The notes: generated by a model from the sequence alone, not told the origin. DNA of 64,000 bases from Sphingomonas sp. BT-65 (GCF_026107375.2 NZ_JAPCIA010000001.1:2294001-2358000), one strand, 5' to 3'. Numbered from the stretch's first letter, positions 8,157 through 17,126 are shown. A program made the numbers and translations.

Positions 8157-9088
8157 AATCCTTCACCTACGAGCGCGCTTCCGATCCAGTCTCCGCCGCG
8201 CGCGCAGTTGCGGCGCGTCCCGACGCCAAGTTCATCGCCGGCGGAACCAACCTTGTCGACCTGATGAAGCTGCAGATCGAGGCGCCGGGGCATCTGGTCG
8301 ACGTCAGCCGGCTCGATCTCGATCGCGTCGAACGAGTGGACGGCGGGCTCCGCATCGGCGCCGAGGTGCGCAATAGCGACCTCGCCGCCAATCGGACGGT
8401 GCGCGACCGCTATCCGGTGCTCGCCGAGGCGCTGCTTGCGGGCGCCTCGGGCCAGCTCCGCAACCGGGCGACCACGGGCGGCAACCTGCTGCAACGGACG
8501 CGCTGCTATTATTTCTACGACCCTTCCAAGCCCTGCAACAAGCGCGAGCCGGGCTCAGGCTGCTCGGCGATCGGCGGGTTCAACCGTATCCATGCGATCC
8601 TCGGCGCGAGCGAGCGCTGCATCGCCACCCATCCCTCCGATATGGCGGTGGCCATGGCCGCCCTCGACGCGACGGTCGAGACGATGAGGCCCGACGGCAG
8701 CACACGGCGTATCCCGATCGCCGAGTTCCATCGCCTTCCCGGCGGCACGCCCGAGGTCGAGACGGTGATCGAGCGCGGCGAACTGATCACGCATGTGACC
8801 TTGCCGCCGCCGCCTCGGGGCCGGCAGAAATATGTGAAGGTGCGCGACCGCGCTTCCTATGCCTTCGCATTAGTCTCGGTGGCGGTGGCGGGGCGAGCGG
8901 TGGCGCTCGGCGGCGTCGCGCACAAGCCGTGGCGGGCGAGCCGGCTGGAGGCTGCGATCGCCGGCGGAGCGCCGGTCGCGCAGGCGATCGATGCCGAGTT
9001 CGCGCCGGCGCGGACCTATCCGCATAACGCCTTCAAGGTGCCGCTCGCGAAGCGGGTGATCGCCTCGGCTTTGGGCGAGGAGGTCTGA
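8153..9088 (+). CDS. paoB: Aldehyde oxidoreductase, FAD subunit (PaoB type)
   Basis: Middle subunit (311 residues) of the PaoABC complex; binds FAD and passes electrons from the iron-sulfur clusters to an acceptor. The FAD-binding signature [14 protein letters not shown] is at residues 26-40 and the second loop [13 protein letters not shown] at 103-115. A cysteine-rich insertion with C118, C128 and C137 ([10 protein letters not shown]) matches the extra [4Fe-4S] site specific to PaoB, which separates this enzyme from ordinary xanthine dehydrogenase. The ATG at 8153 overlaps the paoA stop. An upstream in-frame ATG (8105) lies inside paoA and is rejected. Confidence 0.9.
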   Translation: MKSFTYERASDPVSAARAVAARPDAKFIAGGTNLVDLMKLQIEAPGHLVDVSRLDLDRVERVDGGLRIGAEVRNSDLAANRTVRDRYPVLAEALLAGASGQLRNRATTGGNLLQRTRCYYFYDPSKPCNKREPGSGCSAIGGFNRIHAILGASERCIATHPSDMAVAMAALDATVETMRPDGSTRRIPIAEFHRLPGGTPEVETVIERGELITHVTLPPPPRGRQKYVKVRDRASYAFALVSVAVAGRAVALGGVAHKPWRASRLEAAIAGGAPVAQAIDAEFAPARTYPHNAFKVPLAKRVIASALGEEV

Positions 9089-9089
9089 G

Positions 9090-11351
9090 ATGACGCAGCA
9101 GCAGCCGACGCCCGAGGTCATTCCGCTTTCCGACACCTGGCGCGATGCCAAGATGGTGGGCGACCCCGTCCACCGGCTCGACGGGCCCGCCAAAGTGCGC
9201 GGCCAGGCGAAATATGCCTATGAGTATCGTGGTGCCGGCGAGGTGGCCTATGGTTGGATCGTGGAGGCGACGATCGCCAGGGGCCGGATCGCCGCGATCG
9301 ACACCCGGGCGGCCGAGAGCGCGCCGGGGGTGCTCATGGTGATGACCCACGCCAATGCGCCCAGGCAGGGTGGTCCGCCTCCGCGCCCGACCCAGCCCAA
9401 CCGCTTCGATCGGCCGATGCCGGTGCTGTTCCAGCCGGCGGTGCGTTATCATGGCGAGCCGGTGGCGCTGGTGGTCGCCGAGACGCTCGAGGCGGCGCGC
9501 GCCGCAGCGGCGCTGGTCACAGTTCGCTATGCTGCCGGCCGCGCCACGGTCGATTTCGAGCGGAACCGGGACAAGGCCTACAAGCCGGCCAACCGCATCA
9601 ACGCCTTTGCGCAGCCCGATACCAGCGAGGGCGACTTCGCGGGCGCGTTCGGTGCGGCGCCGGTCAAGGTCGATGCGACCTATGTGACCTCGTACGAGCA
9701 CAATATGCCGATGGAGCCGCATGCGGCGATCGCGGAGTGGCAGGGCGATCGGCTGACCCTCTGGTCGGCGCAGCAGAATCTGGGCACCGCCGTCGGCACG
9801 ATCGCCAAGACATTGCTGATCCCGCCCGGAAATATCCGCGTGCTGAGCCCGTTCATCGGCGGCGGCTTCGGCTCCAAAGTGCCGGTGACACCCAATGCGA
9901 TCCTCGCGGCAATGGCGGCGCAGCAGCTCGGGCGGCCGGTCAAGATCGCGCAGACCCGCCAGCAGATGTTTGCCAACACCGCCCATCGGCCGCTCAATCA
10001 TCAACGCGTGCGGCTGGGCGCGGAGCGCGACGGGCGGCTCATCGCTTTCGCGCATGACGTGATCCAGCAAACGACGCCTTATGACGAGTTCATTGAGCAG
10101 ACCGCCACCTTCGGGCGCGGCATGTACCAGGCGCCCAACCGGCTGACGACCAGCCGCGGGGTGATGCTCGACATGCCGAGCGGCGACATCATGCGCGCGC
10201 CGGGCGAGCAGCCGGGCAGCTTCGCGCTCGAGAGCGCTATGGACGAGCTGGCGCACGCGCTGAAGATGGACCCGATAGAGCTGCGCCTGCTCAACGAGCC
10301 GGCACGCGATCCCGAGGGCGACAAGCCCTTCTCGAGCCGCAGCCTAGTGGCGTGCCTGAAGGAGGGCGCAGCCAAGTTCGGCTGGGTCCAGCGGCCGAGC
10401 GCGCCCGGATCGCTGCGGCAGGGCGACTGGCTGGTCGGCTTCGGTGTGGCGGCGGCAACCTTCCCCGCCTTTGTGCGGCCCGCATCGGCAATGGTGGAGC
10501 TGACGCCCGACGGCACTGCGATCGGGCGGGCCGACTTCACCGATCTCGGAACCGGCAGCTGGACGAGCATGGCACAGATCCTGGCGAAGGAAACCGGGCT
10601 GCCGGTCAACCGCGTCAGGTTCGAGATCGGCGATTCGCGCTTTCCCCGCACCGCCGGCTCGGGCGGATCGTTCGGCATGACCAGCGCGGGCGCTGGCGTC
10701 CACCGCGCGTGCGAGAACCTGCGCGCGGAAATGGGGAAACTCGCCGGCGCCAGCGGCGCGGTGAAGCTGGCGGAGGGGCGCGTGCACTGGGACGGTCAGG
10801 CGCAGCCGCTGGCCGAGTTCATGCGGCGATACGCGCCGAAGGGTCTTTCGGCGCAGGGAGGACAGGGTGGACTGCCGCCGCCCGAGAAGCTGCCGGTTTC
10901 GGCGCATAGCTATGGCGCGCAGTTCGTCGAGATCGGCGTGCACCGCGTCACCTTCGAGCTGCGCATTCGTCGCGCGCTAGGCGCGTTCGCTGCGGGACGG
11001 ATCATCAATGAGCGGCTCGCGCGTTCGCAGCTGCTCGGCGGGATGATCATGGGAATCGGATCGGGGCTGCACGAGGAATCGGTGGTCGATCCCCGCCATG
11101 GCCAGTTCGTCAATCGCGATCTGGCCGAATATCACATACCCGTCCATGCCGACATCCGGAACCTCGACGTGCTGTTCATCCCTGAGCGCGAGGAGGTGTT
11201 GAATCCCTTGGGCACCAAAGGCCTGGGCGAGATCGGCATCGTGGGAGTAGCGGCAGCGATCGCCAACGCGGTGTTCAACGCGACCGGTGCGCGCGTGCGC
11301 GAAGCACCGGTGACGCTCGATAAGGTCATGGTGGGACCCGGCCAAATGTAG
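9090..11351 (+). CDS. paoC: Aldehyde oxidoreductase, molybdenum-binding subunit (PaoC type)
   Basis: Catalytic subunit (753 residues) carrying molybdopterin cytosine dinucleotide; oxidises aldehydes to acids. Visible family features are the N-terminal hammerhead domain (residues about 30-160), the glycine-rich IGGGFGSK cofactor loop, the active-site segment RAPGEQPG at about 369-376, and the base-catalyst glutamate E714 in GLGEIGI near the C-terminus, matching the GVGEIGI of E. coli PaoC. It follows paoB after one base, with a GAGG ribosome site. No paoD/xdhC-type cofactor-insertion chaperone is encoded next to it, so maturation must rely on a gene elsewhere. No dedicated regulator is adjacent. 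Confidence 0.92.
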   Translation: MTQQQPTPEVIPLSDTWRDAKMVGDPVHRLDGPAKVRGQAKYAYEYRGAGEVAYGWIVEATIARGRIAAIDTRAAESAPGVLMVMTHANAPRQGGPPPRPTQPNRFDRPMPVLFQPAVRYHGEPVALVVAETLEAARAAAALVTVRYAAGRATVDFERNRDKAYKPANRINAFAQPDTSEGDFAGAFGAAPVKVDATYVTSYEHNMPMEPHAAIAEWQGDRLTLWSAQQNLGTAVGTIAKTLLIPPGNIRVLSPFIGGGFGSKVPVTPNAILAAMAAQQLGRPVKIAQTRQQMFANTAHRPLNHQRVRLGAERDGRLIAFAHDVIQQTTPYDEFIEQTATFGRGMYQAPNRLTTSRGVMLDMPSGDIMRAPGEQPGSFALESAMDELAHALKMDPIELRLLNEPARDPEGDKPFSSRSLVACLKEGAAKFGWVQRPSAPGSLRQGDWLVGFGVAAATFPAFVRPASAMVELTPDGTAIGRADFTDLGTGSWTSMAQILAKETGLPVNRVRFEIGDSRFPRTAGSGGSFGMTSAGAGVHRACENLRAEMGKLAGASGAVKLAEGRVHWDGQAQPLAEFMRRYAPKGLSAQGGQGGLPPPEKLPVSAHSYGAQFVEIGVHRVTFELRIRRALGAFAAGRIINERLARSQLLGGMIMGIGSGLHEESVVDPRHGQFVNRDLAEYHIPVHADIRNLDVLFIPEREEVLNPLGTKGLGEIGIVGVAAAIANAVFNATGARVREAPVTLDKVMVGPGQM

Positions 11352-11647
11352 CGCTTCGTCGTTGCGTATCAGCGCGCTTCAGTCTCTGAAGCTTCCCTGA
11401 AGAGCTCAATCAGACTGGAGGCTCGAATGAATTGTGGGTCGACCTAGCTTTGAGGTTCGCCGTGCTATGCGACCGCTAAGCGCGCCCTCATTCCGGTCGT
11501 TCGGCCGGTGCGCGGACGACCCTGAAAGCAGTCGTTCGTGCAGACGCAGGCCAGGTGTCGGCTATTGGGCGGGAATCTGCCCAGCCGCTCGGGGTGCCGG
11601 TCTGAGTGAAGCGGACATTATGCTGAGGTTGCGGGAGTCCACTTCAA
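11352..11647. other. Gene-free stretch between paoC and the DUF1857 gene
   Basis: About 300 bases without a convincing coding region on either strand. It contains one copy of a dispersed intergenic repeat (11481-11540; see the second copy at 14167-14211) and ends in the strong hairpin at 11648-11678. The rest looks like decayed sequence. Confidence 0.6.
11481..11540 (+). repeat. Dispersed intergenic repeat, copy 1
   Basis: A 22-base block (11481-11502, CGCGCCCTCATTCCGGTCGT plus TC) and a second block AAAGCAGTCGTTCG about 22 bases later recur, with few changes and the same spacing, at 14167-14211. Both copies are in the same orientation and both sit in convergent gene junctions. Confidence 0.6.
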
Positions 11648-11678
11648 CGGCGAGACTGCTCGAGTTGCAGTCTCGCCG
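11648..11678 (-). terminator. Strong hairpin downstream of the DUF1857 gene
   Basis: Perfect 12-bp stem (CGGCGAGACTGC, 11648-11659, with its complement at 11667-11678) and a 7-base loop. It lies 17 bases past the stop of the minus-strand DUF1857 gene and about 300 bases past paoC. There is no long U-tract, so it may act as a weak or bidirectional terminator. Confidence 0.65.
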
Positions 11679-11694
11679 TAGATGTCGGAGATGA

Positions 11695-12168
11695 TCAGAG
11701 CTTGCCCTCCGCAAGCAGCTCCCGGGTGCGCTTAAGCGTCGACAGCAGGGCAGCTTTATATCCATTGTCGCCGTCGAATTGTGCCTGCTCCGCCTGCTCC
11801 TCGGGGCCGTTCGGCGCGTTGCCGCGCAGGCCGAGATGGCAATAGAAGCGCAGTTGAAGCGCGCCGGCTTCATCCTCGTAGAGCTCGTTGATGATCGCGC
11901 CTTCGCGCAGGCCGGCGGCCTGGAAGAAGGTGACCTTGCGCTCGTGCTCCAGCACGACGATCTCGCGCAGATCGGCGCCGCCGATCGTGGCTTCGCGGAC
12001 GAAATGCGTGACGCTCTCCTCCACGACATCGCAACGGGTGCACAGGCCGGGCGGAAGGAACAGGCGCGCGTCGCGGGCCTTCAGCTCCAGCCCGGCCCAT
12101 GCCTGCGCGCGAGTCAATTTGATCTCGCCCTCGGGGTTCACCGGGACGGTGGCGGTCGAATAGATCAT
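11695..12168 (-). CDS. DUF1857 / AtaL-like SRPBCC family protein
   Basis: A 157-residue soluble protein of the SRPBCC (START-like) fold. It shows the DUF1857 pattern: an opening MIYSTATVPVN, then LTRAQAWAGLELKAR (residues about 18-32), a CDVVEE strand, and the GAIINELYE strand near residue 100. SRPBCC proteins bind hydrophobic small molecules; the exact role of this family is unknown. A strong ribosome site AAGGAGA lies upstream of the ATG. It is the second gene of a two-gene unit with the NmrA-like gene 37 bases upstream, both divergent from a LysR regulator, which suggests ligand-induced expression of the pair. Confidence 0.8.
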   Translation of the reverse strand: MIYSTATVPVNPEGEIKLTRAQAWAGLELKARDARLFLPPGLCTRCDVVEESVTHFVREATIGGADLREIVVLEHERKVTFFQAAGLREGAIINELYEDEAGALQLRFYCHLGLRGNAPNGPEEQAEQAQFDGDNGYKAALLSTLKRTRELLAEGKL

Positions 12169-12205
12169 AGAATATCTCCTTGTTGCGGGTTGCCGCGGGC
12201 TGGGC

Positions 12206-13069
12206 TCAGGCCGCGATTTCGGCGGCGAATTCGCGATAGGTGCGCAAGGGGCGGCCCAGCAGCGCAGTGAGGCGATCGACGTCGCCGGCAGCGGGGATCA
12301 TTCCTTCGGTTTGGAAGCGCTCGGCCATCAGGCGCATGTCGTAGGCCATCCAGCTTGGCGCGAACTGCCGCAGGTTCTGCTCGAATCCGGCGATGTCGTC
12401 GCCCGGATAGGCGATCGGACGCCCCAGGACCTCGGTCCAGATCGCGGCGACGTCCGCCCCAGTCAGGGTGTCAGGGCCGACGATCGTGATCCGCTCGAGC
12501 GGAAGCGGCGTGCTTGCCTGTTCGCGGCGAATGAGCTCAATTGCCGCGACCTCTCCCAGATCGCGCGCGTCGATCATGGCCAGGCCCTTGCCGCCGATGG
12601 GCATCGGGTACACGCCATAGCCGGTCACCACGTCCTTGATGGTGAGATCGTTCTGGATGAAATAGGCGGGGCGCAGGATCGTGGCGTTGAGGCCCATCTG
12701 CTCGATCATCCGCTCGACCGCGAGCTTGCCCGCGAAGTGCGGCACGTTCACATAGAGATCGCCGTGGATCACCGACAGGTAGACGATCCGCTCGATGCCG
12801 GCGTCACGGGCGAGGTTGAGCGCGATGAGCGCCTGGGTGAATTCGTCCGCCGCCACCGCGTTGAGCAGGAACAGCGTCGAGACACCCGAGAACGCGCTGC
12901 GCAGGGAGTCGATGTCGAGCAGGTTGCCCTGAACGACAGTGACGCCCGCGGGGAGGTTCGCCTTGGCAGGATCGCGAACGAGCGCGCGCACATCGGCGCC
13001 GCGGTGGATGAGCTGTTCGACGACATAGCGTCCGACCTGGCCGGTAGCGCCGGTAACGAGGATGGTCAT
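12206..13069 (-). CDS. NmrA-like NAD(P)-binding protein
   Basis: A 287-residue atypical short-chain dehydrogenase of the NmrA/HSCARG group. The Rossmann nucleotide-binding motif TGATGQVG is at residues 6-13, followed by RALVRDP (NADP-specificity arginine region) and the GNLLD segment. Members sense NADP(H) or reduce quinones (QOR2-like); which applies cannot be told from sequence. The ATG at 13069 has a GGAG ribosome site; longer in-frame starts would run into the divergent LysR promoter. It is cotranscribed with the DUF1857 gene and faces the LysR gene, a layout typical of a LysR-activated target. Confidence 0.85.
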   Translation of the reverse strand: MTILVTGATGQVGRYVVEQLIHRGADVRALVRDPAKANLPAGVTVVQGNLLDIDSLRSAFSGVSTLFLLNAVAADEFTQALIALNLARDAGIERIVYLSVIHGDLYVNVPHFAGKLAVERMIEQMGLNATILRPAYFIQNDLTIKDVVTGYGVYPMPIGGKGLAMIDARDLGEVAAIELIRREQASTPLPLERITIVGPDTLTGADVAAIWTEVLGRPIAYPGDDIAGFEQNLRQFAPSWMAYDMRLMAERFQTEGMIPAAGDVDRLTALLGRPLRTYREFAAEIAA

Positions 13070-13090
13070 GAGGGTAACTCCTGGTTGATG

Positions 13091-13149
13091 CCAAATGGCA
13101 CTCCCAGAAATTGGTGATCCACATGCGCGCCAATAGACGCTAGATTTGG
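13091..13149. promoter_or_regulatory. Candidate LysR binding region in the divergent intergenic space
   Basis: Two pairs of CCAA/TTGG half-sites occur between the NmrA-like and LysR genes: CCAA at 13091-13094 with TTGG at 13111-13114, and CCAA at 13130-13133 with TTGG at 13146-13149 (dyad CCAA-N12-TTGG). The second lies just upstream of the LysR start, fitting an autoregulatory recognition site. Confidence 0.4.
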
Positions 13150-13174
13150 ACACAGCGTCTCACTGGTGGAACAC

Positions 13175-14068
13175 ATGGACCTGCTCGCTCTCGCCGATTT
13201 CAATCTCGTCGCACGGCACGGTGGCTTTGGACGCGCCGCGCGCGCGGCCGGACGCCCCAAGGCCACCTTGTCCCGCCGGGTTTCGGAGCTGGAAGCCAGC
13301 CTGGACCTACGGCTGTTCGAGCGCGGCGCGCGCATGCTCAAGCTGACCGAGGAGGGGCGCGCTCTCTATGAACGGACGGGCGCGTTGCTCACCGAGCTCA
13401 ACGAGACCGCGGCTGCCATCGCTTCCGGTGGACACACACCGCGCGGGCGGTTGCGGATCAGCGCGCCGTTGCTGTTCTCGCAGATCGCGATGGGAAAGCT
13501 CGCCGCCGGATTCACCGCCCGTTTCCCCGAGGTGCGGCTCGAAGTGACAACCGAAGATCGGCCGGTGGACATGATCGAGGAAGGTTATGATCTCGTGATC
13601 CGCGTTAACCCGGCTCCGGACGAGAGCCTCGTCGGACGCCCGTTTCTGCGCGATCGGTTGGTGGTGGTGGCAAACCCCTCCATCGCTCGGCCGAAAGACG
13701 GCGAGGCGGCTCCTGCGGTCATTCGCGGATCGTTCGATCAGACCGTGGACTGGAGGGTGAAGACCCCGGATGGGGTGATCCGCATCGCGGTCGAGCCGGT
13801 CCTCAGCGTGTCGTCGCTGGTCATGAACCGCGACGCGGTCCGCGCTGGGGCTGGTGCCGGACGCCTTCCGATATCGCTCGTCAGTCGCGATCTGGCTGCC
13901 GGGACCCTGGTGCATTGGGGCGACATCGACGGGCCGGAAATCGCCTTGTGGGCGCTCTATCCCTCGCGCCGCTTGCTGAGCGCCCGCGTGTCGGCATTCC
14001 TCGACTATCTCAAATTGGCCTTTCCTACGGGGGCGCCGGACGAACTGGCCGCCTTTGTCGCAGGGTGA
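13175..14068 (+). CDS. LysR-family transcriptional regulator
   Basis: A 297-residue regulator with the N-terminal winged HTH (residues 1-60; FNLVARHGGFGRAARAAGR then the recognition helix around ATLSRRVSELE) and a C-terminal periplasmic-binding-like effector domain from about residue 88 (GRLRISAPLLFSQIAMGKL). The ATG at 13175 has GGTGG 5 bases upstream; a GTG at 13166 is the alternative. It is divergent from the NmrA-like/DUF1857 pair, its likely target. The effector domain resembles the CrgA/DsdC-type subgroup common in proteobacterial redox-stress regulation. Confidence 0.9.
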   Translation: MDLLALADFNLVARHGGFGRAARAAGRPKATLSRRVSELEASLDLRLFERGARMLKLTEEGRALYERTGALLTELNETAAAIASGGHTPRGRLRISAPLLFSQIAMGKLAAGFTARFPEVRLEVTTEDRPVDMIEEGYDLVIRVNPAPDESLVGRPFLRDRLVVVANPSIARPKDGEAAPAVIRGSFDQTVDWRVKTPDGVIRIAVEPVLSVSSLVMNRDAVRAGAGAGRLPISLVSRDLAAGTLVHWGDIDGPEIALWALYPSRRLLSARVSAFLDYLKLAFPTGAPDELAAFVAG

Positions 14069-14166
14069 ATGAAGGTCGGCTTCCGGAATTCTTACGCCCA
14101 AACATCGATGTCCGAACTTGGGGCGCTAGCTGACGTCCGGTCTCAAGTTCGCATAGCCGGCGGCTA

Positions 14167-14211
14167 CGCGCCCTCATTTCGGTCGTTCATCGCGTTTAGG
14201 GCGATGCCCAC
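14167..14211 (+). repeat. Dispersed intergenic repeat, copy 2
   Basis: Matches 11481-11540: 22 bases with one change (14167-14188), then AAGCTGTCATTCG 23 bases later. It lies in the 282-base convergent gap between the LysR gene and the serine hydrolase gene, where I see no coding region. Confidence 0.6.
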
Positions 14212-14350
14212 AAGCTGTCATTCGTTTGGGTCGAGGAGTAGCGGCAGCTAGCAACCCACTTGCGACCGTTCAGCCGCATCGCCGCTGCCCTCATCTTCTG
14301 GCTCTGATCACGAATCCTGACCGTGGCGACATCACAATCGGAGCGCGCGA

Positions 14351-16084
14351 CTATTCGGTCGACAGGTCGGTATCCGCGACCAGGCCGCCTGGCGTCAGAA
14401 AGACCAGCAGCTCGGTGTCGTGGAGATCGCCTTTGACGCGATAGGACAAAACATTGGCGACAGCCTCGCCATGACGCGAAATGCCACGGCCCTGAACAGC
14501 CTCATCGTGAAGCAGTTGGAGCGAACGGATTCCGCCCAAATCGATCGAACCGCTGAAATTGCGTTTCCGCCCCGGCGCGATCGCAGCTGAATCCCGGACG
14601 GCGGTCACACCCTTCTCCATAGCAATCAACCCGGCCTTCACGAGTGCCGCGCGCTTCGGATCTTGATGCTCGATCGGCACTGCGGCGGCGAAAACGGGCG
14701 CGAGACGTGGAATGACGCGGCGGTTGCCGTCCGCGCCGATCACCGCCATCCCGTTTACCCTGCCGGCCCCATCCTTCACCGGCATGAGCGACGTCGCGTC
14801 CTCCTCGTTCCAGAAGCGCCCGTCCGCTGTCGCCAGAAATTCGACCGGGCTTCCACCGCCAAGCCTCGCCGAGAATCCGCGCGGCGCCGGCAACAACGCG
14901 AGCATATAGTTGCCCCAATATTCGTAATAGCCGGCAGCCGCCGCGAGTGTGGCATGATCCGGGCGCTTCAGGGCCGGCGCAGGGCCCAGATGTGGTGGGC
15001 GCAGCGCGGGAAGATACAATCGCGCGATTCCGCCCGCGATGCGCCGGCTTTCGGCCAGATCGCTCTGGTTGACGGCAACGATCACCGTGACATGGTCATC
15101 CGGGTAACGTTGCATGCTCGACAAGAACCCGTTCATCGCCCCGTTGTGCGTGATGAGGGGATGGCCGTTGACCTGCGAGACTTCCCAGCCGAAGCCATAG
15201 CCGGTCGCCTTGCCGTCATTGAGCGTGCCCGAGGTCCACATTTGCCTGCGGCTGTCGGCTGTGAGCAGTCTGTTTCCGTTCAGAGCGGCCTCCCAGCGGA
15301 CGAGGTCGCGCAGCGTGGATTGTAGCGATCCCGAGCCGCGAAATCGCGTGGGGCTGCGGGGCAGGCACAGGCGCAACGCGCCCCGCGCCCAAAGATAGCC
15401 CTGGACCCGGTTCGGCGTGATTCCGGTCCGGTCGGCCACGCGCGTGGCGGACATTCCGGCTGGCCCGAAGATACGCGCCTGCAGGAAGTCGCCGTAAGCC
15501 TGTCCGCTGACGCGGCTGACGATGATGGACAGCAGGTCATAACCGAGATTGCTATAGGCGAAGGCCGTACCGGGCAGCGCCAGGAGCGGCAGCGCCGTCG
15601 CCGAGGCGAGGAATTCGGGCTCGCTGAAATCAGCCAGTTCCGTCTTGGCGTCGGTGGAGATGCCGTCGGTCGCCAGCCCCGAGCTGTGGTTCAGCAATTG
15701 CCGGATGGTGATGTCACGCCAGGTGGGCGGCGCTTCCCCAAGATATCGGTTGATAGGATCGTCCAGCGCCACTTTGCGATCCTGGACCAGGAGCATGATC
15801 GCCGCCGCGGTGAAGGATTTGGTGAGCGAGCCGATGTCGATGACGCTGTCTGGCGTCATTGGCGTGTTCAGCTCCAGATTGGCTCGCCCATAGCTCTTCA
15901 GTTTGACCACTCGGCCGCGATCGATCACCGCCAGCGACAAGCCCGGCACGTGCTGCGACTCCATCTGGCGAGCGACGTAAGCATCGAGGGCGTCCGCGCG
16001 GGCCGCGGTCGCGCCGACCGTTGCAGCCACCACGATCAAAACAGCGCGTGCGGCCGCAGCCACGAAAGTTACGGTTCTAGCCAT
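14351..16084 (-). CDS. Secreted serine hydrolase, beta-lactamase/penicillin-binding-protein-like (class C fold)
   Basis: A 577-residue exported enzyme of the beta-lactamase-related S12 family. The ATG at 16084 gives a signal peptide (hydrophobic residues about 6-30, cleavage near ARA-DA) and an AAGGGG ribosome site; an in-frame codon at 16192 only adds non-conserved residues. Active-site motifs: S86-L-T-K89, Y177-S-N179, and a THNG triad segment (ITHNGAMNG). The catalytic domain ends near residue 380; a further 190-residue C-terminal beta-rich domain is of the type found in esterase/peptidase relatives. The substrate (beta-lactam, D-Ala peptide or ester) cannot be read from sequence. Two BlaI-type operators in its promoter (16273-16303) favour a role linked to beta-lactam or cell-wall signals. 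Confidence 0.85.
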   Translation of the reverse strand: MARTVTFVAAAARAVLIVVAATVGATAARADALDAYVARQMESQHVPGLSLAVIDRGRVVKLKSYGRANLELNTPMTPDSVIDIGSLTKSFTAAAIMLLVQDRKVALDDPINRYLGEAPPTWRDITIRQLLNHSSGLATDGISTDAKTELADFSEPEFLASATALPLLALPGTAFAYSNLGYDLLSIIVSRVSGQAYGDFLQARIFGPAGMSATRVADRTGITPNRVQGYLWARGALRLCLPRSPTRFRGSGSLQSTLRDLVRWEAALNGNRLLTADSRRQMWTSGTLNDGKATGYGFGWEVSQVNGHPLITHNGAMNGFLSSMQRYPDDHVTVIVAVNQSDLAESRRIAGGIARLYLPALRPPHLGPAPALKRPDHATLAAAAGYYEYWGNYMLALLPAPRGFSARLGGGSPVEFLATADGRFWNEEDATSLMPVKDGAGRVNGMAVIGADGNRRVIPRLAPVFAAAVPIEHQDPKRAALVKAGLIAMEKGVTAVRDSAAIAPGRKRNFSGSIDLGGIRSLQLLHDEAVQGRGISRHGEAVANVLSYRVKGDLHDTELLVFLTPGGLVADTDLSTE

Positions 16085-16272
16085 CCCCTTCACCCATCCT
16101 GTAAGTGGCTCGAGTGCAGGCCGCTCCCACATGGAGGATCCGGCCGAGCCGTCAGCTGTTGAATGACGCGCGTCGCTGAATTCGCCTCGCAACTTAGCCT
16201 TGGTTCCCGCTCCTTCCGCGCGCTCGGCGTTCGATGAGCTTGCTCTTCATCCGCCTGCGCTTGCACGACGAT

Positions 16273-16305
16273 TACATTTGTAGACGTTGCGATTACAGCT
16301 GTAAA
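16273..16305 (-). promoter_or_regulatory. Promoter with paired BlaI/MecI-type operators for the serine hydrolase gene
   Basis: Two dyads, TACATTTGTA (16273-16282) and TACAGCTGTA (16294-16303), match the TACA-N2-TGTA core recognised by BlaI/MecI repressors; their centres are 21 bases apart, two helix turns. On the minus strand they coincide with a -35 TTTACA (16305-16300) and, after 17 bases, a -10 TACAAA (16282-16277). Transcription would run toward the hydrolase gene with a leader of about 185 bases. Confidence 0.6.
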
Positions 16306-16733
16306 CGCAAGAGCTGGATGAACGAAGGAGGAGCGCTCATCCGCGCGGGCCGTCTTCGCATCGCGGCAGGGTCAGGCACATCTTGAGCTCCTCAAGGAGC
16401 GTGGGCTGGGCCACAACAGTCTATGGCGCTGCGCAAGTTCGCGCTCGGGCTGGAAGCATTGCACGCTTTTGTCGAGCATGCTCCTCCGACGCGCGTCCAT
16501 CAGCCCATGCTGGCATGCAGGCGATGGAGAGGGAGCTGGTGAATCCGCGGCTCTGACCAGGATGTGCCCGTCCGCTTTCGACCTTTCGAAGCTTTAAAGC
16601 CGACGGGCGGCGCGTTCGTGCTGGGGATTCTCGCGGGTGCGGTGTAATATGCACCTAGTCAGCAGATTTGCCTGACCGCGCGAGCAGAAGGATCTCAGGC
16701 AGCATTGCCGTTGCCGGGGGTTGGCAAACTGCT
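16306..16733. other. Gene-free stretch upstream of the BlaI-type promoter
   Basis: About 430 bases with no supportable gene. Short frames exist on both strands (for example 22 codons from an ATG at 16318) but none shows a family pattern. If a blaI/blaR pair once sat here it is no longer recognisable. Confidence 0.6.
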
Positions 16734-16976
16734 CTAACGGCGCAGCTTGTTCTGCGCTGCCTTGCGATCGTTGCGGGCCGCGACGAAAAACAAGATAATA
16801 ACGACTCCCAGCAGGCCTCCCATGGCCATTCCCATTGTCTGGCCGAGGACCGCCTGGAAATCCGATGTGACGCGAGCGGGATTGGCCATGCCGTAACGGG
16901 CGAGATACCACCATATGCCTGCCAAGGCCGCTTCGATGATCACCATCACCAGGATCAGTCTCGCCTTCTTGCTCAT
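16734..16976 (-). CDS. Small two-helix membrane protein, unknown function
   Basis: An 80-residue protein starting MSKKARLILVMVIIEAAL. Two transmembrane segments (about residues 7-25 and 49-69) flank a short loop with a helix (RVTSDFQAVLGQTMG); the C-terminus is basic (RNDRKAAQNKLRR). A GAGGAA ribosome site lies just upstream; an in-frame ATG two codons earlier is the alternative. No neighbour shares its operon with certainty; the thioesterase/TetR pair lies 200 bases upstream on the same strand behind a probable terminator. Codon use and the hydrophobic pattern support a real gene, but I do not recognise the family. Confidence 0.6.
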   Translation of the reverse strand: MSKKARLILVMVIIEAALAGIWWYLARYGMANPARVTSDFQAVLGQTMGMAMGGLLGVVIILFFVAARNDRKAAQNKLRR

Positions 16977-17126
16977 CAGCATTCCTCGACTAGCGATGCC
17001 TTCGGCCTAGCATGGTGGATCGAACGGCGACAACGTTCGTGGCTGCGGCGTTCGCCGGTGCGCCTAATTTAAATCGTTCAGGCGCGGATTCACGATTCCC
17101 AAAGCGGATGAACATCGACCAGAGTA

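Noticed and set aside
11434..11694. Open frame of 86 codons between paoC and DUF1857
   Set aside because: Arg/Ser-rich, no family pattern, runs through an intergenic repeat and the terminator hairpin.
16421..16654. Minus-strand frame of 77 codons upstream of the serine hydrolase
   Set aside because: Composition is typical of random frames in GC-rich DNA, with no ribosome site.
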